Shown in pieces: positions 33,256 through 45,107 of a DNA stretch of 64,000 nucleotides (within the stretch, counting starts at the first letter, position 1; every line of letters begins with the position of its first letter). The position numbers were made by a program, and so were the translations under genes. Origin of the DNA: Loripinus fragilis (lineage: Eukaryota > Mollusca > Bivalvia > Lucinida > Lucinidae); NCBI GenBank assembly GCA_964019695.1, contig OZ026522.1:16180687-16244686 (forward strand), read 5' to 3'. The notes under the pieces were generated by a model. It had not been told where the DNA came from. It made no database searches and saw only the letters and a list, made by a program, of their open reading frames with translations.

Positions 33256-34004
33256 TTATACCACCTACATCAGTGTAGACCTTGCACATCATGAGATATT
33301 TAGTGCTAAAGTTGGTAAGGGTGGTATAAAGTTAATTGCCCAGTTTCGAATCACTTTACTTGAAGGCGGATGCCAAATATTTGCTCGGAGGAAATAAGAT
33401 TCCGTCTTTACTGTTAAAAAGCACTATGATTCCCCTAAATAATGAATTTCAGTTTGTTTCACTCGGACTCTGCTTCGAGTCATACAATGGCCTTGAAGTA
33501 GACCGCCAATTGGCCTAGTTTCGGATCATTTTATCCAGTTTCGAATCACTTCTGCAATTCCCAGAAAATACATTCTACAATGCGCTTGCGTTATTTTTTA
33601 TCTATTTGTAAGCTTAATCACTACTTCCAAAGACAAACAAGATACATCATTTTACCGTATTCATTGCAATAAACATCAAGGCCTGCGCCGATCCAGACCC
33701 TTCGTTTTCCACTTGGTGGGGATTGGGTTAGGCACGCATCAGCAATCAGCAATATATAAAAGCACTCTGTGAACAACGTCGTCTGACTAATCAGTTGGAC
33801 TGTTCCATGGCCAGTTTTTCGGAGTAGTGTGTAGGGAAAATAGGCTGTAGTGTGGTTAATATAAGCTGCATCTCGAGTAATCTGTTTCGGTCCTCGGGAA
33901 TCCCCATTAGGTTAACACAACCCACTCTAGAAATTTACACAGACTTGCGAGTCTTAAAATCTATAGAAGCAAACAACAATACATGTATAAATACGCAAAA
34001 TAAG

Positions 34005-34170
34005 AGGAGCAGTCGTGGTGTTGTGGATAAACCACTCGTCTTGCACCCAGGGGTTCCGAGTTCGATTCCCGGCTCATCCAGTCTGTTAGATGAGACTCCA
34101 AACCCTGGCACCGTCTCCATAATACCTTATATGTTGACAGTTCGTTAAACACAAACTCACTCACTCTCTC
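34005..34170 (+). mobile_element. tRNA-derived SINE, plus strand
   Basis: An A-box-like 'gtgttgtggataaacca' is followed by a near-consensus B box GAGTTCGATTCCCGG (about 34060). The tail continues to 'aaactcactcactctctc'. The head looks tRNA-like, but no complete cloverleaf with a clean acceptor stem is apparent, so it is a SINE rather than a tRNA gene. Confidence 0.6.
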
Positions 34171-34317
34171 ATGCAACATAAGAGGATAATCAGCACACAG
34201 GCATGTTCATGTCAGACCAGGTCAGTACCCCGAAAGACAGACTTTCTTGCGCCGCGGCCAATGATTTATGCAAACATTCACCAGCGCGATTTCGCTGCAG
34301 CTGAGTAAGAGGAACAT

Positions 34318-34492
34318 TTGATTTGATTCTATACGTCCCATTTAACATTTTTCAGTCATGTCGGGACGGGTCTTATTGGGTTGAACCAGTGCTAAGCAGA
34401 TGATAAAGTGTCTTGCTCAAGGACACAACGCAGTGCCTCCTGTGAGGCTCGAACCCGCAACCCATAGACTGTACCACTGAGCCACCGCGCTC
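34318..34492 (-). mobile_element. tRNA-derived SINE, minus strand
   Basis: 'atgtcgggacgggtcttat', 'ccagtgctaagcag', 'caaggacacaacgcagtg', inverted B box GGCTCGAACCCGC and 'tgagccaccgcgctc' are all present in order. This is the best preserved copy of this SINE in the window. Confidence 0.7.
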
Positions 34493-34784
34493 AGGAATAA
34501 TAAATGGTTTTGATGTACGGAATTGGTAACCCCTTACGAGAGGGATATCCTTAATACGAGATCAAACTCAAATATTTGGGAAGGTTGAGGGTTTAGCCGA
34601 ATAATGATGATGACAAGCAGTTAACCAGTATTTCGTGTACATACTTACAACAACCCTTCTTGATTGACTGGTCTCCCTTTAATAGCTTGTCAGCATAGAG
34701 CTTTATGACCGCGGGGAACCAATCTACCCTGCTTGAACGATTCAGCAGAAGGGAGGAGAATTACCGCAGAAATTATTTCATGAT

Positions 34785-34890
34785 CAATCTCCACGAAAGT
34801 AAAGTATGGGACCTGGCCGGGATCGAACTCGCGACCCCTGATCTGCAATCAGACTCGCATCTGTTGCCAGACACGTTACCGACTGCTGAG
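34785..34890 (-). mobile_element. tRNA-derived SINE of a second type
   Basis: 'tctccacgaaagtaaagtat', then the inverted B box GGGATCGAACTCGCGACC, then 'ctgccaacgcgttaccgac'-like sequence. The same type as 3985-4100. Confidence 0.55.
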
Positions 34891-34935
34891 AGGTTTTATT
34901 TCGAATTATTATTAGTTCAAGACATTAATATATAT

Positions 34936-34974
34936 ACCCCCTCCCTCCCCCCCCCCCCCCCCAAAAAAAAAAGA
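34936..34974. repeat. C-run / A-run low-complexity tract
   Basis: A cytosine run of about 15, then an A-run. The following 34975-36005 shows no gene; 'gggcggagatctaggatt' near 35068 looks like an end of the hAT-like family at 13409 and 36010. Confidence 0.6.
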
Positions 34975-36009
34975 GAGGATTATTATCAGTTGTTTTCTCT
35001 ATCAAACATAAGTTTTGGACGGTGTAAGGGACGAGACGTCTTTTACGCACCCTAAACATATACCAGGGCGGAGATCTAGGATTTCAGGAAAGAGGGTTTA
35101 TATACTTAAAGCCATTAAAAACGCAACTGGTATAAGTGATATTTTTCCTATAAATATCAGCTTGATACACTTTGTCTTTGTACTAACAAGCGCCACTAAC
35201 GTAGGAGAACATTTTACCAAAACTTGAGCTCAATTGCACACTTCTGCCAAACATTTTGGTGAAAAATGACAAATTCATCAAATTTTTTGGTTAACCATAT
35301 TAAATCTTGAAATTTTATTCAATTTCAGCGTGCAAGTACTGCGTTTCACTCAAACAAACAAAAAAACGGTTTACATACAAAATTCACTATGCTTGAAGAA
35401 CCTAAAATTTATGTTTTAACTTTCATTTTTTATGAAATTTCCACGAAATTTTAGAAATCACTAAAGCTTCAATTTAACTTTATGATTTAAAAATTGGCCT
35501 ACGTAAATTGTAAGGTCATAACCTGTGGTTATCATTTATCGCAATATTTACCGTCGACAGTGCCGCATTTTTGTTAACTTCCGGTTTTCATGTTGAAATT
35601 TTGATGACCATTTTGAAGGTCAAAACTTCAAGACAAAAAAGATCTGTTGCGTGTGCATAGAAAATAGAGCAATGTTGAAATTTTCCGAAAGTTTGAATCA
35701 AAAAGAGCCATTCTTAATGAAGATCTGATATCCAGATTAATAAGGCGATTTTGCAGTTTTTGTATCGAAGTTCGGGTTGTGTCCCTTTATCTAAAAATGC
35801 AGCCTGGCTTATCTGGACTGCTTTATCTGCACCAAAAGAGTATTAGCTTGATATCGCGACCATAGGTTAATGCTTTTATTTCATTAGAATGATTAAATAG
35901 CATTAATTTCTCAAGTAAGGTTATAATGTAAAAGTTGCGTTTTTACTGGCGTTAAGTATATGTATAAATGTGTGCGGGTTTCGCTTTGCTGATTTGATCT
36001 TATTTTCTT

Positions 36010-36165
36010 AAACATCCCATTAAAATGAAATAATTTGGTCTCACTGAGACCAAATTATTTCGTTTTCATAGGATATTTAAAAAACGGGGAACAGAGAGGG
36101 GAGGAGGGGCGGTTCGAGAAAAACCCCTTGAACCCCCCCCCCCCCCCCCCCTGGATCCGCGACTG
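36010..36165. mobile_element. hAT-like MITE with perfect 17-bp-arm palindrome
   Basis: 36027-36061 is a perfect palindrome with 17-bp arms (GAAATAATTTGGTCTCA against its complement) and one central base. It ends with a G/C-rich terminus, a cytosine run and CTGGATCCGCGACTG, related to the element at 13409-13636 and to the ends at 42590-42833. Confidence 0.6.
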
Positions 36166-36274
36166 ATATGTTATTATAGACAGTTAATCAAATAGATCAT
36201 GGAAAGTCCCTTAATAAGCTCTGCACCCTGTGCACCCTTTATTTTGAATTAGCGAGTATTTCGAAAAGGAAGTT

Positions 36275-36960
36275 TTTAAATGCTGTTTTTATGTGAAACC
36301 GGTCTACTTTTTCGTGGAATATCTAAATATAGATGTTTTAGCAGTTGTTACTAGTCACGTGACTGATATAGTATACTTTGTAATTGTTAACCAGTTTGAA
36401 AATTACTTGAATGTGCAGAGTAAGTTATGTTTTATTTGTAGATTGGGTGTACATTGTACAAGTCTTTTAAAATGGTTATTTTAAAATCGAGAAACCTGTG
36501 TTTATAACTATCAGACTGGACTGATTAAAGTCAGGAGTTTCGTAAAACCGGTTCAGGAGGACATATTGGGGCATAAAAAGTTAAATTGACAAAATAAAAG
36601 GAACAACAGAACAAATGTACAGAGAGGAGGGTTTATTGAATCATAGAATATTTAGTTTTGTTTTAAAAGTGAAAAGGGCATTTGTACTGAACTCGTTCGC
36701 CACAAGTTCCTCGTGTTCTTGGAGTTCTAGTTGGAATATAAATGGGTAAGCTACAAGTATACATGTACAGGTATCCACCTTTAATACCTTTAATTTACAG
36801 TTTATAATAGTTGTTGCTTAATTGAAAATAAAGAAGTTTTGTTTTAAACAGTCGAGTTCGAAAACAAGAACATCAGGTGATCTTGTGAAATTCACTTCCT
36901 CGTCAGCCGCGTGGCAGTAAAAAGGTCTTCCTACAAACAAGTCCCAAAATAAATGATTGC
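36275..36960 (+). mobile_element. Interspersed repeat family 3, copy 2
   Basis: 'gctgtttttatgtgaaac', 'aatatctaaatatagatgtt', 'cttgaatgtgcagagtaag', 'aaaatggttattttaaaatc' and 'gtgaaaagggcatttgtact' match copies 1 and 3 in order. Confidence 0.55.
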
Positions 36961-37084
36961 AGTCCAATATTGTACGAACATATAAAGGTCAAGCGGGTTT
37001 GCAAATATATAGATCCAAATATGGCCACAGACATTTGGGGTCAGCAGAGCTTTTGGATTCGTACAATTTTTTTTTATTCAAATA

Positions 37085-37310
37085 TAAGCAACGATATGAG
37101 ATTTCCAACAATGTGGTATGTGCGACCAGCAAAGCCTCAGATCAGCCTGCGCATATGCGTAGTCTAATCAAAGCCTGTGCTAGTCGCTTGAATATTCTAT
37201 TAGTGTTAAGCTACCAACCCAACATCATTTGGAATTGTGGCTGCACAAGGTCGTCTGAGTCTACACTTGTCAAACTGCCACATAGTTGAAACTCACGTGT
37301 CGGGGCTCAA
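37085..37310. mobile_element. Palindrome-cored MITE family 1, copy f
   Basis: 'tgagatttccaacaatgtgg' on the left, a core of CTGCGCATATGCGTAG, and 'cacgtgtcggggctca' on the right. Short open frames across it are incidental. Confidence 0.65.
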
Positions 37311-40300
37311 GCTAGAACGCAGAACACAGATGTCAGAAAAATAGCCCTTGACAATATGAAAGACATTTGAAAAAAAATGCTTATTTCTCAGGATGATTGA
37401 AAATATCCAAGTGTCTATGATCAATTTTGTGAATTAAATGTGTTAAATGAATTTCGAGAATATCAGTTTTCATAAAAAAATAATGAATTTGAATTATTAT
37501 TTTTCATACTGACATGTTAGAAAAAAACTTAAGTTATTGCAGTGTATTTATACGACCCTAAGAAAGTCCAATGGATTCCAATATGGCAAATCCAACGAAT
37601 CATTGTGAGATGAAGCTGAAGATTACCAGTCAATGGATTTAATAGTTCTTTGGTATGTCAACATTGAGTGTCAAGATCTTCGAGATTCAGTCTACTTTAG
37701 ACATTATTCAAAATGCCCTTCATTTTAAACTAAACCGACCCGACAAGGATGTGGCCAGAACTCCATATTGAAAGCCTTTGTGGGTGCATAAAACTGACAA
37801 CAATGCGCTAGCCACGTATTCCATATGACAAGGGACCACACTGCACCATCATCAAAGCTGAACATAGCCTTTGGCTGAACATAGCCTTTGGCTCATGTGA
37901 TCGTTGAATGTCCGGCGGCTGTCGTCCGTCGTCGTCGTCCGTCGTCAACAGCTTCTTCAAAGGACATCTGCTCCTGAACTACTGGCTGGATTTGAACCAA
38001 ACTTGACAGGAATTATCCTTATAGGCTATGAGCTACTAAGGGTTTTGCTCCCACCGAGGGGGAATTTCGTGGACTATGTTTTTCACATAGCGTATCATCT
38101 AACGAGCTTTTAATGACATGTTAGCCCTCTGGCGGCTGGGACGCTCGGGTGTTACCGCGTGTTAATTACGTTACCAGTCATTTTTATGTAATTAAGGCTG
38201 TTAAGGTAGTACTTGAACAGTTCAAATTGGCTAAATAGTCATGTAATTTACAAGAACAGTTAATTCCCTGCAGATATTGATGTTTGTCAATGTTATTTAG
38301 GCCCTTTATGGTGTCATTTAAGTTACATTTTCAACTACACCCTGTAAAATCATTAAAAATTTGTTAAATAGTTTCATTTTAAATTTTTCAATACATATTT
38401 CAGATTAAAATAACATGTCTTCAAAAGACAATTTACTGACCACTCCAAAACTGCAAACAGCTTGCTTCTATCACAAAAACTTTAAGAGTTATAAGCTGTT
38501 GAATATGACAACCCTGAAGAAAACGTAACGTAAAGTATGACTTTTTTCATTTTTAAATACCGCATGCAATCCTATATGTATGCTTTTAAACAACATATAT
38601 GAGCATTCTATTGATAAGCAAGACTGAAAGGGGATATTAAACATTGTTTTGGGTGTAAAAAATCATTTTGATGTTTGATTGCCAATATGTTATGTATGTT
38701 ACATTAACTTCGGTGTGTTCTATATGTTGATTTATACCCTAAATGATACATTTAATGGGCCTTTTAATTTATTTTAAACTTTTTTGAGTGTTAAATAGAT
38801 ATAAGATAATAATTTTTCTGAAATGGAATTCATCAGCTTATATTAAGAGACTTTATCAAATTGTCAAAGCATATTATTAGCTTTTGTGAAATAATATATT
38901 TTTGAAATTTTTTTAAAAAAAGTTTTTTACCTACTAGCAAAATTTATAGCTTTTAAACTTCATTAACAAAGAATATTAGAGCTCTCAAGTGATAGCTTAA
39001 TAAAAAAATATATTCCCATGTTTTGTCGAAACTGTTCAAGTAACGTATATTACCATATTAAATATATCATAAGGTACTATGTGTGTCTGAAATGATGTCA
39101 AAGACAGTATAAATTGAGTCTGAAATGGTTATAAAAGGTGGATTTAGATTTTATAATTCTTATCTGAAGACTTTTGGTACTAATTCAATTCAATTTCTTA
39201 CTTAACAGCAACCAAATAATTTTAGTGCAACCAGTTAACTGTTGTTTGTATTATACGAACATAGTCAGTAGCACGATGTAGGCTAGTATTCCTCCTTGTA
39301 TATGTATTCTCATCTACAGTAATAAACCTACTTTTTAACTAAATGTTGTGTTGGATGTGGAAGCATACAAAAGTGTGTGTTAACAATTCAGATAGAAGCA
39401 AGCATATATAGTTGATACGATGAAATTTGATATATGTTACATTAGATACTATGCATTATAAGTGAATGTATTCAGAAACTGCTTAAAGAATTTGTCTCCA
39501 AATAGAATTTTAAACTGACATCTTATTTGCATATGCATATGGTGACACATTTCTTTATTTTTAGCTTTTAAATGGACTTTGTTATCTTCAGCATATCTTT
39601 CACTGTTTAATGGATGAAAATGTTAATGAAATCATTATAGTATTTCTAATCATTTGCTCAAGCAATGTAAACTTTTTATGAATACGTAAATGATTTACAA
39701 TGAACAAATATTTCCATGAAAATGGGGAAAAATATAAGTGTTAACGATGTTTTTTGCGTGACGATTATCGCATTTGATAGGATCATATCCACAGAATCAG
39801 GCCAGTTGTTACTTACGATACAAATTTAAATTTATAAAACTTTATCAGCTAGAATAAGGTCAGACCAAATTTGGCCAGCTTACACTCAAGTTAATGTAAA
39901 ATAGATTTAACAATGTTCTTTTAGGATGTGGGATGGAAAAGTAAAACATATAAATCAGTGCTGAGATCATAATTAGTTTAAGAAATTAATGTCAAAACAA
40001 CTGATGCTAATTTCCCCTATACAGAATGTGACATGACCAAATTATTGCAGGAATTCTCAATAGCAAAGTTTTATATGAATATTAAACTAATAGAATGAGT
40101 TGTAAACACACAAGAGATTGGAAAAAGGACACATACAAAAAAGTCAACTGTTCTAAAAATAGTATTGAGAGGCCACCCTAGTCACTATCAACAGTGTTAC
40201 CATGATAAACTTACATGCAATTTTAACAAAATATACATGATTTTGTTGATGAGTATCTATGTATTTCTGATTTCCATGGGTATTTTTCCTCAATTATCTC

Positions 40301-42054
40301 CAAAAGAAATCATATTTCTTTCACAGTGAAAAGTATCATAAATATCAGATATATTGCAGTGTATTTATTGTCGTATGTGTTACATGTGTGTATGATATAG
40401 TATACCAAATATTTAAACCTTATCTCAGATTTGTTCTTTGACAGTAGCAAAAGTATTAAAATCATTGCATTTAGATAGAAAAGAAAATTACTGATCTTAT
40501 TTAATGTAATGTATAAAGTGCTCAAATGAAGATTTGACCAGCATGTGAGATTTTGGTAGTTATCACATATTGGCAAAAGCCAGCATTAATCGTCCATGCT
40601 GACGCAGTGGAGCCAGCTGTCTTAATTCTGGTCTACATCTATACTTAATGTATGCAGTAAGCAAAGGCTCTGGTGAGTCTACACATTTATATAGGCTAAT
40701 ATGTACCTTCATTTCTTGAAGCTGTGATAAGTACATGTACCAAAAACAAATGTGCTGGCTCATTTGATTTATTCTTTGCATCTAGTTATAATCTATTTAG
40801 CTGGATTTGAATTATGCAAATGATTAGAAGGATGTAATTTTGTAACCATGATCACATTTTCATTTGGCATGCGAAATAGGAATACAATAAAATTTCACTG
40901 TTAGACTAAGTGTAATTGACAGAAATAAGTCAAAGCAAAATTACCAATGAATTTGTTTAAGTCCATTCAATTAGTCATGTCTACCATACAATACTAATAA
41001 TGCAAGGGAGCTTTTCTATGTATTGTCCCTTTTAAATTTAATTTATCACTAACAAAGAACCTTTAGAACAAAACTTATGCTGTCATGTTCCATTACTTCA
41101 CAAAATTGTATAACCAGATGAAACAGATGACAAGTGTTATATTCTAAAATATTTGTGCTGTGCATGTTACCGAGATAAATGTATACTGGACTTGCTCTAG
41201 ATATAGAGGATTCATTACCATAGGGGATATAACCATAGGTCTGGCATGGATGGTGCCATATATGGGTCAGAAACAACTATGATTTTAAAAATAAACTTTA
41301 GTTTTTGTTCAAAGGATAAACACCTGTTTTAATTCTTTATTTCTCGATTTTGACCATGCTTAAAATGACTTACAATTTTAGAAATTGTAAGGTAGCTTCC
41401 CTTGATTGTTATCAATATAGTTGTTGTAATCAATAGCTGATAAGCTATATATGTATTCTGTTGGCTTACATAATAGTCAAGTGATCATACTAAACTACTA
41501 AATGCTTAATATCATGTTTCATCTAAACTGAACTATAGACAGTGAGGAAAATGTCTTGCATATACAATGTATCATTTCATGTATAAAAATAATTAAACAT
41601 ATATAAGTGTAAGACAGTTAAGTGATATTATTTTAGCATTTAAGAAACATTATTTGATCATTAAATCAAGCTTTTTCTGTAAGTGATTGTTACATATATT
41701 CGATAAAACACTCTTAATTGAAACGTCATTTTATTTGCTTTGACTTCAAGTTTTTTTCCTTTTCATCACCCATACTTTTGTCAGAGTTTAATCCCACTTG
41801 AATTTTATGCTAAAAAGGTAATATTTATTGTTTCTCTCATCTAATTGAGCCCTCAAATGTCAATCATCTACATCCTCTAGCAGTCTAACCTCATATGATG
41901 CTAATATTGCACTGAAATAATGTATTTAATGAAATGTTATGTATGTAACAGTAATAAAAGATGCCTAAATGTGTTAAACTTATACTGCTAGTCATTTAAT
42001 TTCAATAACAAGATAATATTGATACGTAAGAATAAGAAACAGCTTGATATATAT
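37311..42054. other. AT-rich region, no gene recognised
   Basis: Nothing coding. 37900-37960 is a GTC-rich short repeat (cgtccgtcgtc). 38155-38170 holds one more copy of the GTAACGTAATT motif (inverted). The remainder to 42054 is low-GC with no tandem array, inverted repeat or domain-bearing frame that I can support. Confidence 0.5.
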
Positions 42055-42057
42055 GTT

Positions 42058-42210
42058 CTGCGCAAAGTGAGAATCTGGACAATTCCGGAATCGCTCTGCA
42101 CAAAGTGAGAATTCCTAAATTGGCGGACAGAGTGAGAATTCTTACTTTGCGCGGTACAATTCCGGAATTGTCCGTGCACAAAGTGAGAATCGGGACAAAG
42201 TGAGAATCGT
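42058..42210. repeat. Clustered (G)CAAAGTGAGAAT repeats with palindromes
   Basis: CAAAGTGAGAAT or a close variant occurs five to six times in about 150 bp, in both orientations, interleaved with ACAATTCCGGAATTGT-type palindromes. The layout suggests a small MITE made of short inverted modules. Confidence 0.6.
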
Positions 42211-42589
42211 ATATTCGTAATATGTTTTGTGGGTAAAATTGATATGGGACAGAGGTTTCCAAACTTTTACAAAGTAGTTCAATTGCATATTAGCCTTTAA
42301 GGGTAGGGTTATAGTAATCAGCGGGGATGAGGGAGGGGTAACCGGTATTATGGCAGGAGGACAGGGTACAAATTCTAACTTTAATGTGTTCTGGGTGCTT
42401 ACGGTGTCAAAATAGAAGGGGAAAAAATCATTAGTCTATTAAATTAATGATCAACAAAGAAAATTTGCAGCAAAGCCTGTTTTGTTTCACACTCGCAGTG
42501 CTAATTATTATAATAAGTATTAATCTTCTTTCTTTATGCACTCACTGTATTTGCGCAAAATGCCGAGGTCAAACTCTAAAAGTATCCTA

Positions 42590-42833
42590 CGCGGATCCAG
42601 AAAGCTTTGTCAGAGGGGGGCCAAATTTGATAACGCTTTTTTTTAGTTGTTGAGGGTATAGAGGATCCAAATATCACTATAAATGGACCATCATCGGCCC
42701 GCCAGCGAAACGCCATTTAAATGGCGTTTCGCTGGCGGACCGATGTTGGCCCAACATTGAATACTAGCTAGGTATTTTTGTGATTTTTCAGGGGATCCGG
42801 ACCCCCTGTCCCCCCTCTGGATCCGCACTTGAG
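42590..42833. mobile_element. Element with GCGGATCCAG/CTGGATCCGC ends and large palindrome
   Basis: The left end CGCGGATCCAGAAAG..GAGGGGGG and right end CCCCCCTCTGGATCCGC are inverted. The centre holds an imperfect palindrome at 42692-42745 whose inner 36 bp (42701-42736) is perfect, with arms GCCAGCGAAACGCCATTT and its complement. Possibly two nested DNA elements. Confidence 0.6.
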
Positions 42834-43620
42834 TATATGTAGAGGATAAGTGTTGTGTAAAAGATCAGACTGCTCACTTTGAATCATGACGAGAAAAGAG
42901 TTAATATTTACGGTAGGTCTGACTACCAACGTCGATGCATGTATGCCGAATGTTGTGGGTACATACTAATATCGGCATTGTGCATACATGTGGGCATGTC
43001 AGCGTGTTTTTCTCATCCTTTCGTTCATCAATCCGTTGCTTCTACTTGTCTGTCTGTGCGTCATATGATTGTATATCATTGTGCTTATTGTTTTATCTTC
43101 CGTCCGTCCATTTGTCTGATATTCCGTCCGTTCGTCTGTATGTCTGTCTATATGCATGTTCACATGTACCTATGTAGAGACGAACTTAGTGGACATCGAA
43201 AATTGAATTGACTTGACTGATACCTTGTCTGGCTTGAGTCTTCACTGGACACTCATTTCATTTGGTTGTTGTTTTTTTTCGTGTCGCGGTTCGAACGACG
43301 GCATTGCCGGTATGTGCACCTTTTTATGCAAAAATTGTGTTTACGATCGCCAAAAAAGTACACATATATTTGTGAGCGATAACATTGTACTATTTCACAA
43401 GTCTTCTATGACAGTGACGAAAGGTAAATCCCAAACCCGTTATAACTTTCTAAAACTGTAAGATCTGCTGATACCTCAAACGTTGTACTAAAACATATTA
43501 TGACCTCACTGTCGGACCCTCCTTGTTTAATAGTACATGAGCTTGACGTTGAAAACGCTGTTTGGATTCTTCATACGTTGTCCACATGGGAATGTACATC
43601 TAATGAACGTCTCCGTTCCA

Positions 43621-43752
43621 GGGGGGGGGGGGGGGGGGGGGGGGAAGGTAGGTACTCTGATATTTTCATACATACGTAGGCTTGAGCCATTTTTTGGGCT
43701 CAAAATTTTGAATTCAATATTTATTTATTTATTTTTTTTGGGGGGGGGGGGA
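43621..43752. repeat. Two G-runs in a low-complexity stretch
   Basis: A run of about 24 G at 43621-43644 and one of about 12 G near 43740-43751, adjacent to a T-run. The flanking 42834-44600 shows no gene. 'ggcttgagcc' / 'gggcccgagcctacgtatga' around 43680-43870 hint at inverted arms of another G-rich-ended element. Confidence 0.6.
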
Positions 43753-44599
43753 GGGGTTCAGAAAAATGAATATTAATGGGGGTATGAAGAATAGTTTTTG
43801 GGGTGCTTGTAATTCTTGATATTTTTTGGGGTGAACGGTAGATCCGGGGCCCGAGCCTACGTATGAAGAACAAATCAGAGTAGCCCCCCCTCCCCTGGGG
43901 TCTCCATGCGGTGTTAATTTGACTGAAGGGCCCATTTGAATGTGAAACAAATGTGGATCCTGATGAGCTGACTTATCAAAAATCGCCTTTCAAAGATTTG
44001 TTTTCTTAAACACCTCTAAACGGATAACGAAGACCCTGATCAGTCCGACATACATGGGGCTGATAACTAGCTTGGACCTAAATTAAATTACGTTTAAAGG
44101 TCATCGAAGATCCCGAGCAGCCCAACTCAGAGTGCCGGCTGACCCTTGCCTCACAGGTCTTTTTTGGTAAATTTGGTAGTTTCTGATAAACACCGATAAA
44201 CAGGGGCCAGTTTTAAATGCTTTGATGAAACTGGCCCCAGGTAACATTTGGAGACAAAACCGTAAATCCGCCCACTGTAGAGAGATTAACTGACCATGTG
44301 ACCTTCATGCCACGCCGTAAGCATCGTTTCATTGGTTCCAGTTATTTTATTTTCACACTTAAATTATTTTATTCATGTCTCAAAAACGCAAGAAAGATAA
44401 ATAAATGCTAAATTAGCAAGCTGTACAGATTGCCGATATATTCGTACTCAAATTATTTTGAAGAGTTCTAGGATTTTATTTATCCGATTCTTTTGGCATT
44501 ACTGAAAAATGTAATAAGATAAAAGAAAAAAAATCTACCAACATTGTATCTAAAACTTGGGTGAATAAATTATGACGCTCCCATGGTCTGTTTTCAGAC

Positions 44600-45107
44600 A
44601 AGTAGAGGTTTTGCAATGTTTACCCTATATAAGCTTATGTAAACAATATGACCCCAGAGCGGGGCCAATTTTGGCCCCAGGGTTATAATTTGAAAAAACA
44701 CTTGGTAGAAGTTTACTATGTGATACAACATGTTATCCCCAATATTGGTCAATGAAAAACATGTGACCCCATTTTTGGCACCAGGAGCATAATTTGAACA
44801 AACTTGGCATAGAGCCTTGATATTTAGTATGTAGGATTGCCTAGGGGACCTCTACCAAGTGTGTTTAGATCATGCCCCTTGGGTCGAAAAATGGCCCTGC
44901 CCTTTGGTCACATGTTTTACATAGGCTTATATTGGGAGAAACATGAAAAAAATCTTGTCTGAAACGACAAGGCATACAGCCTTGATATTTGGTATGGAGA
45001 ATCAACTAATGAACCTTGCCAAGTTTGTTCAAATTATATCCGTAGGGCAAAAAATGGCCTGCCCCAGGTATCACGTGTTTTACATAGGCTTATATTGGGA
45101 AAACATG
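44600..45107. repeat. Tandem repeat of about 150 bp, left of copy B
   Basis: Diverged units share 'ttacataggcttatattggg', 'gatatttggtat', 'ccttgccaagtttgttcaaa' and 'gg.caaaaaatggcc.gcccc'. The same units resume right of the inserted RT element (46409-46570). Confidence 0.65.

Noticed and set aside
34005..34090. Possible functional tRNA gene.
   Set aside because: The B box is good, but no complete cloverleaf with paired acceptor stem is seen, and the sequence continues into a repeat tail as in a SINE.
42879..43211. 110- and 80-codon open frames rich in Cys/Ser/Val.
   Set aside because: They arise from 'cgtctgtctgt'-type low-complexity DNA, overlap in different frames and show no domain.
43621..43752. 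G-quadruplex regulatory element.
   Set aside because: Long homopolymer G-runs could form such structures, but nothing nearby is transcribed as far as can be seen, and runs of this kind occur inside the G-rich-ended repeats elsewhere in the window.
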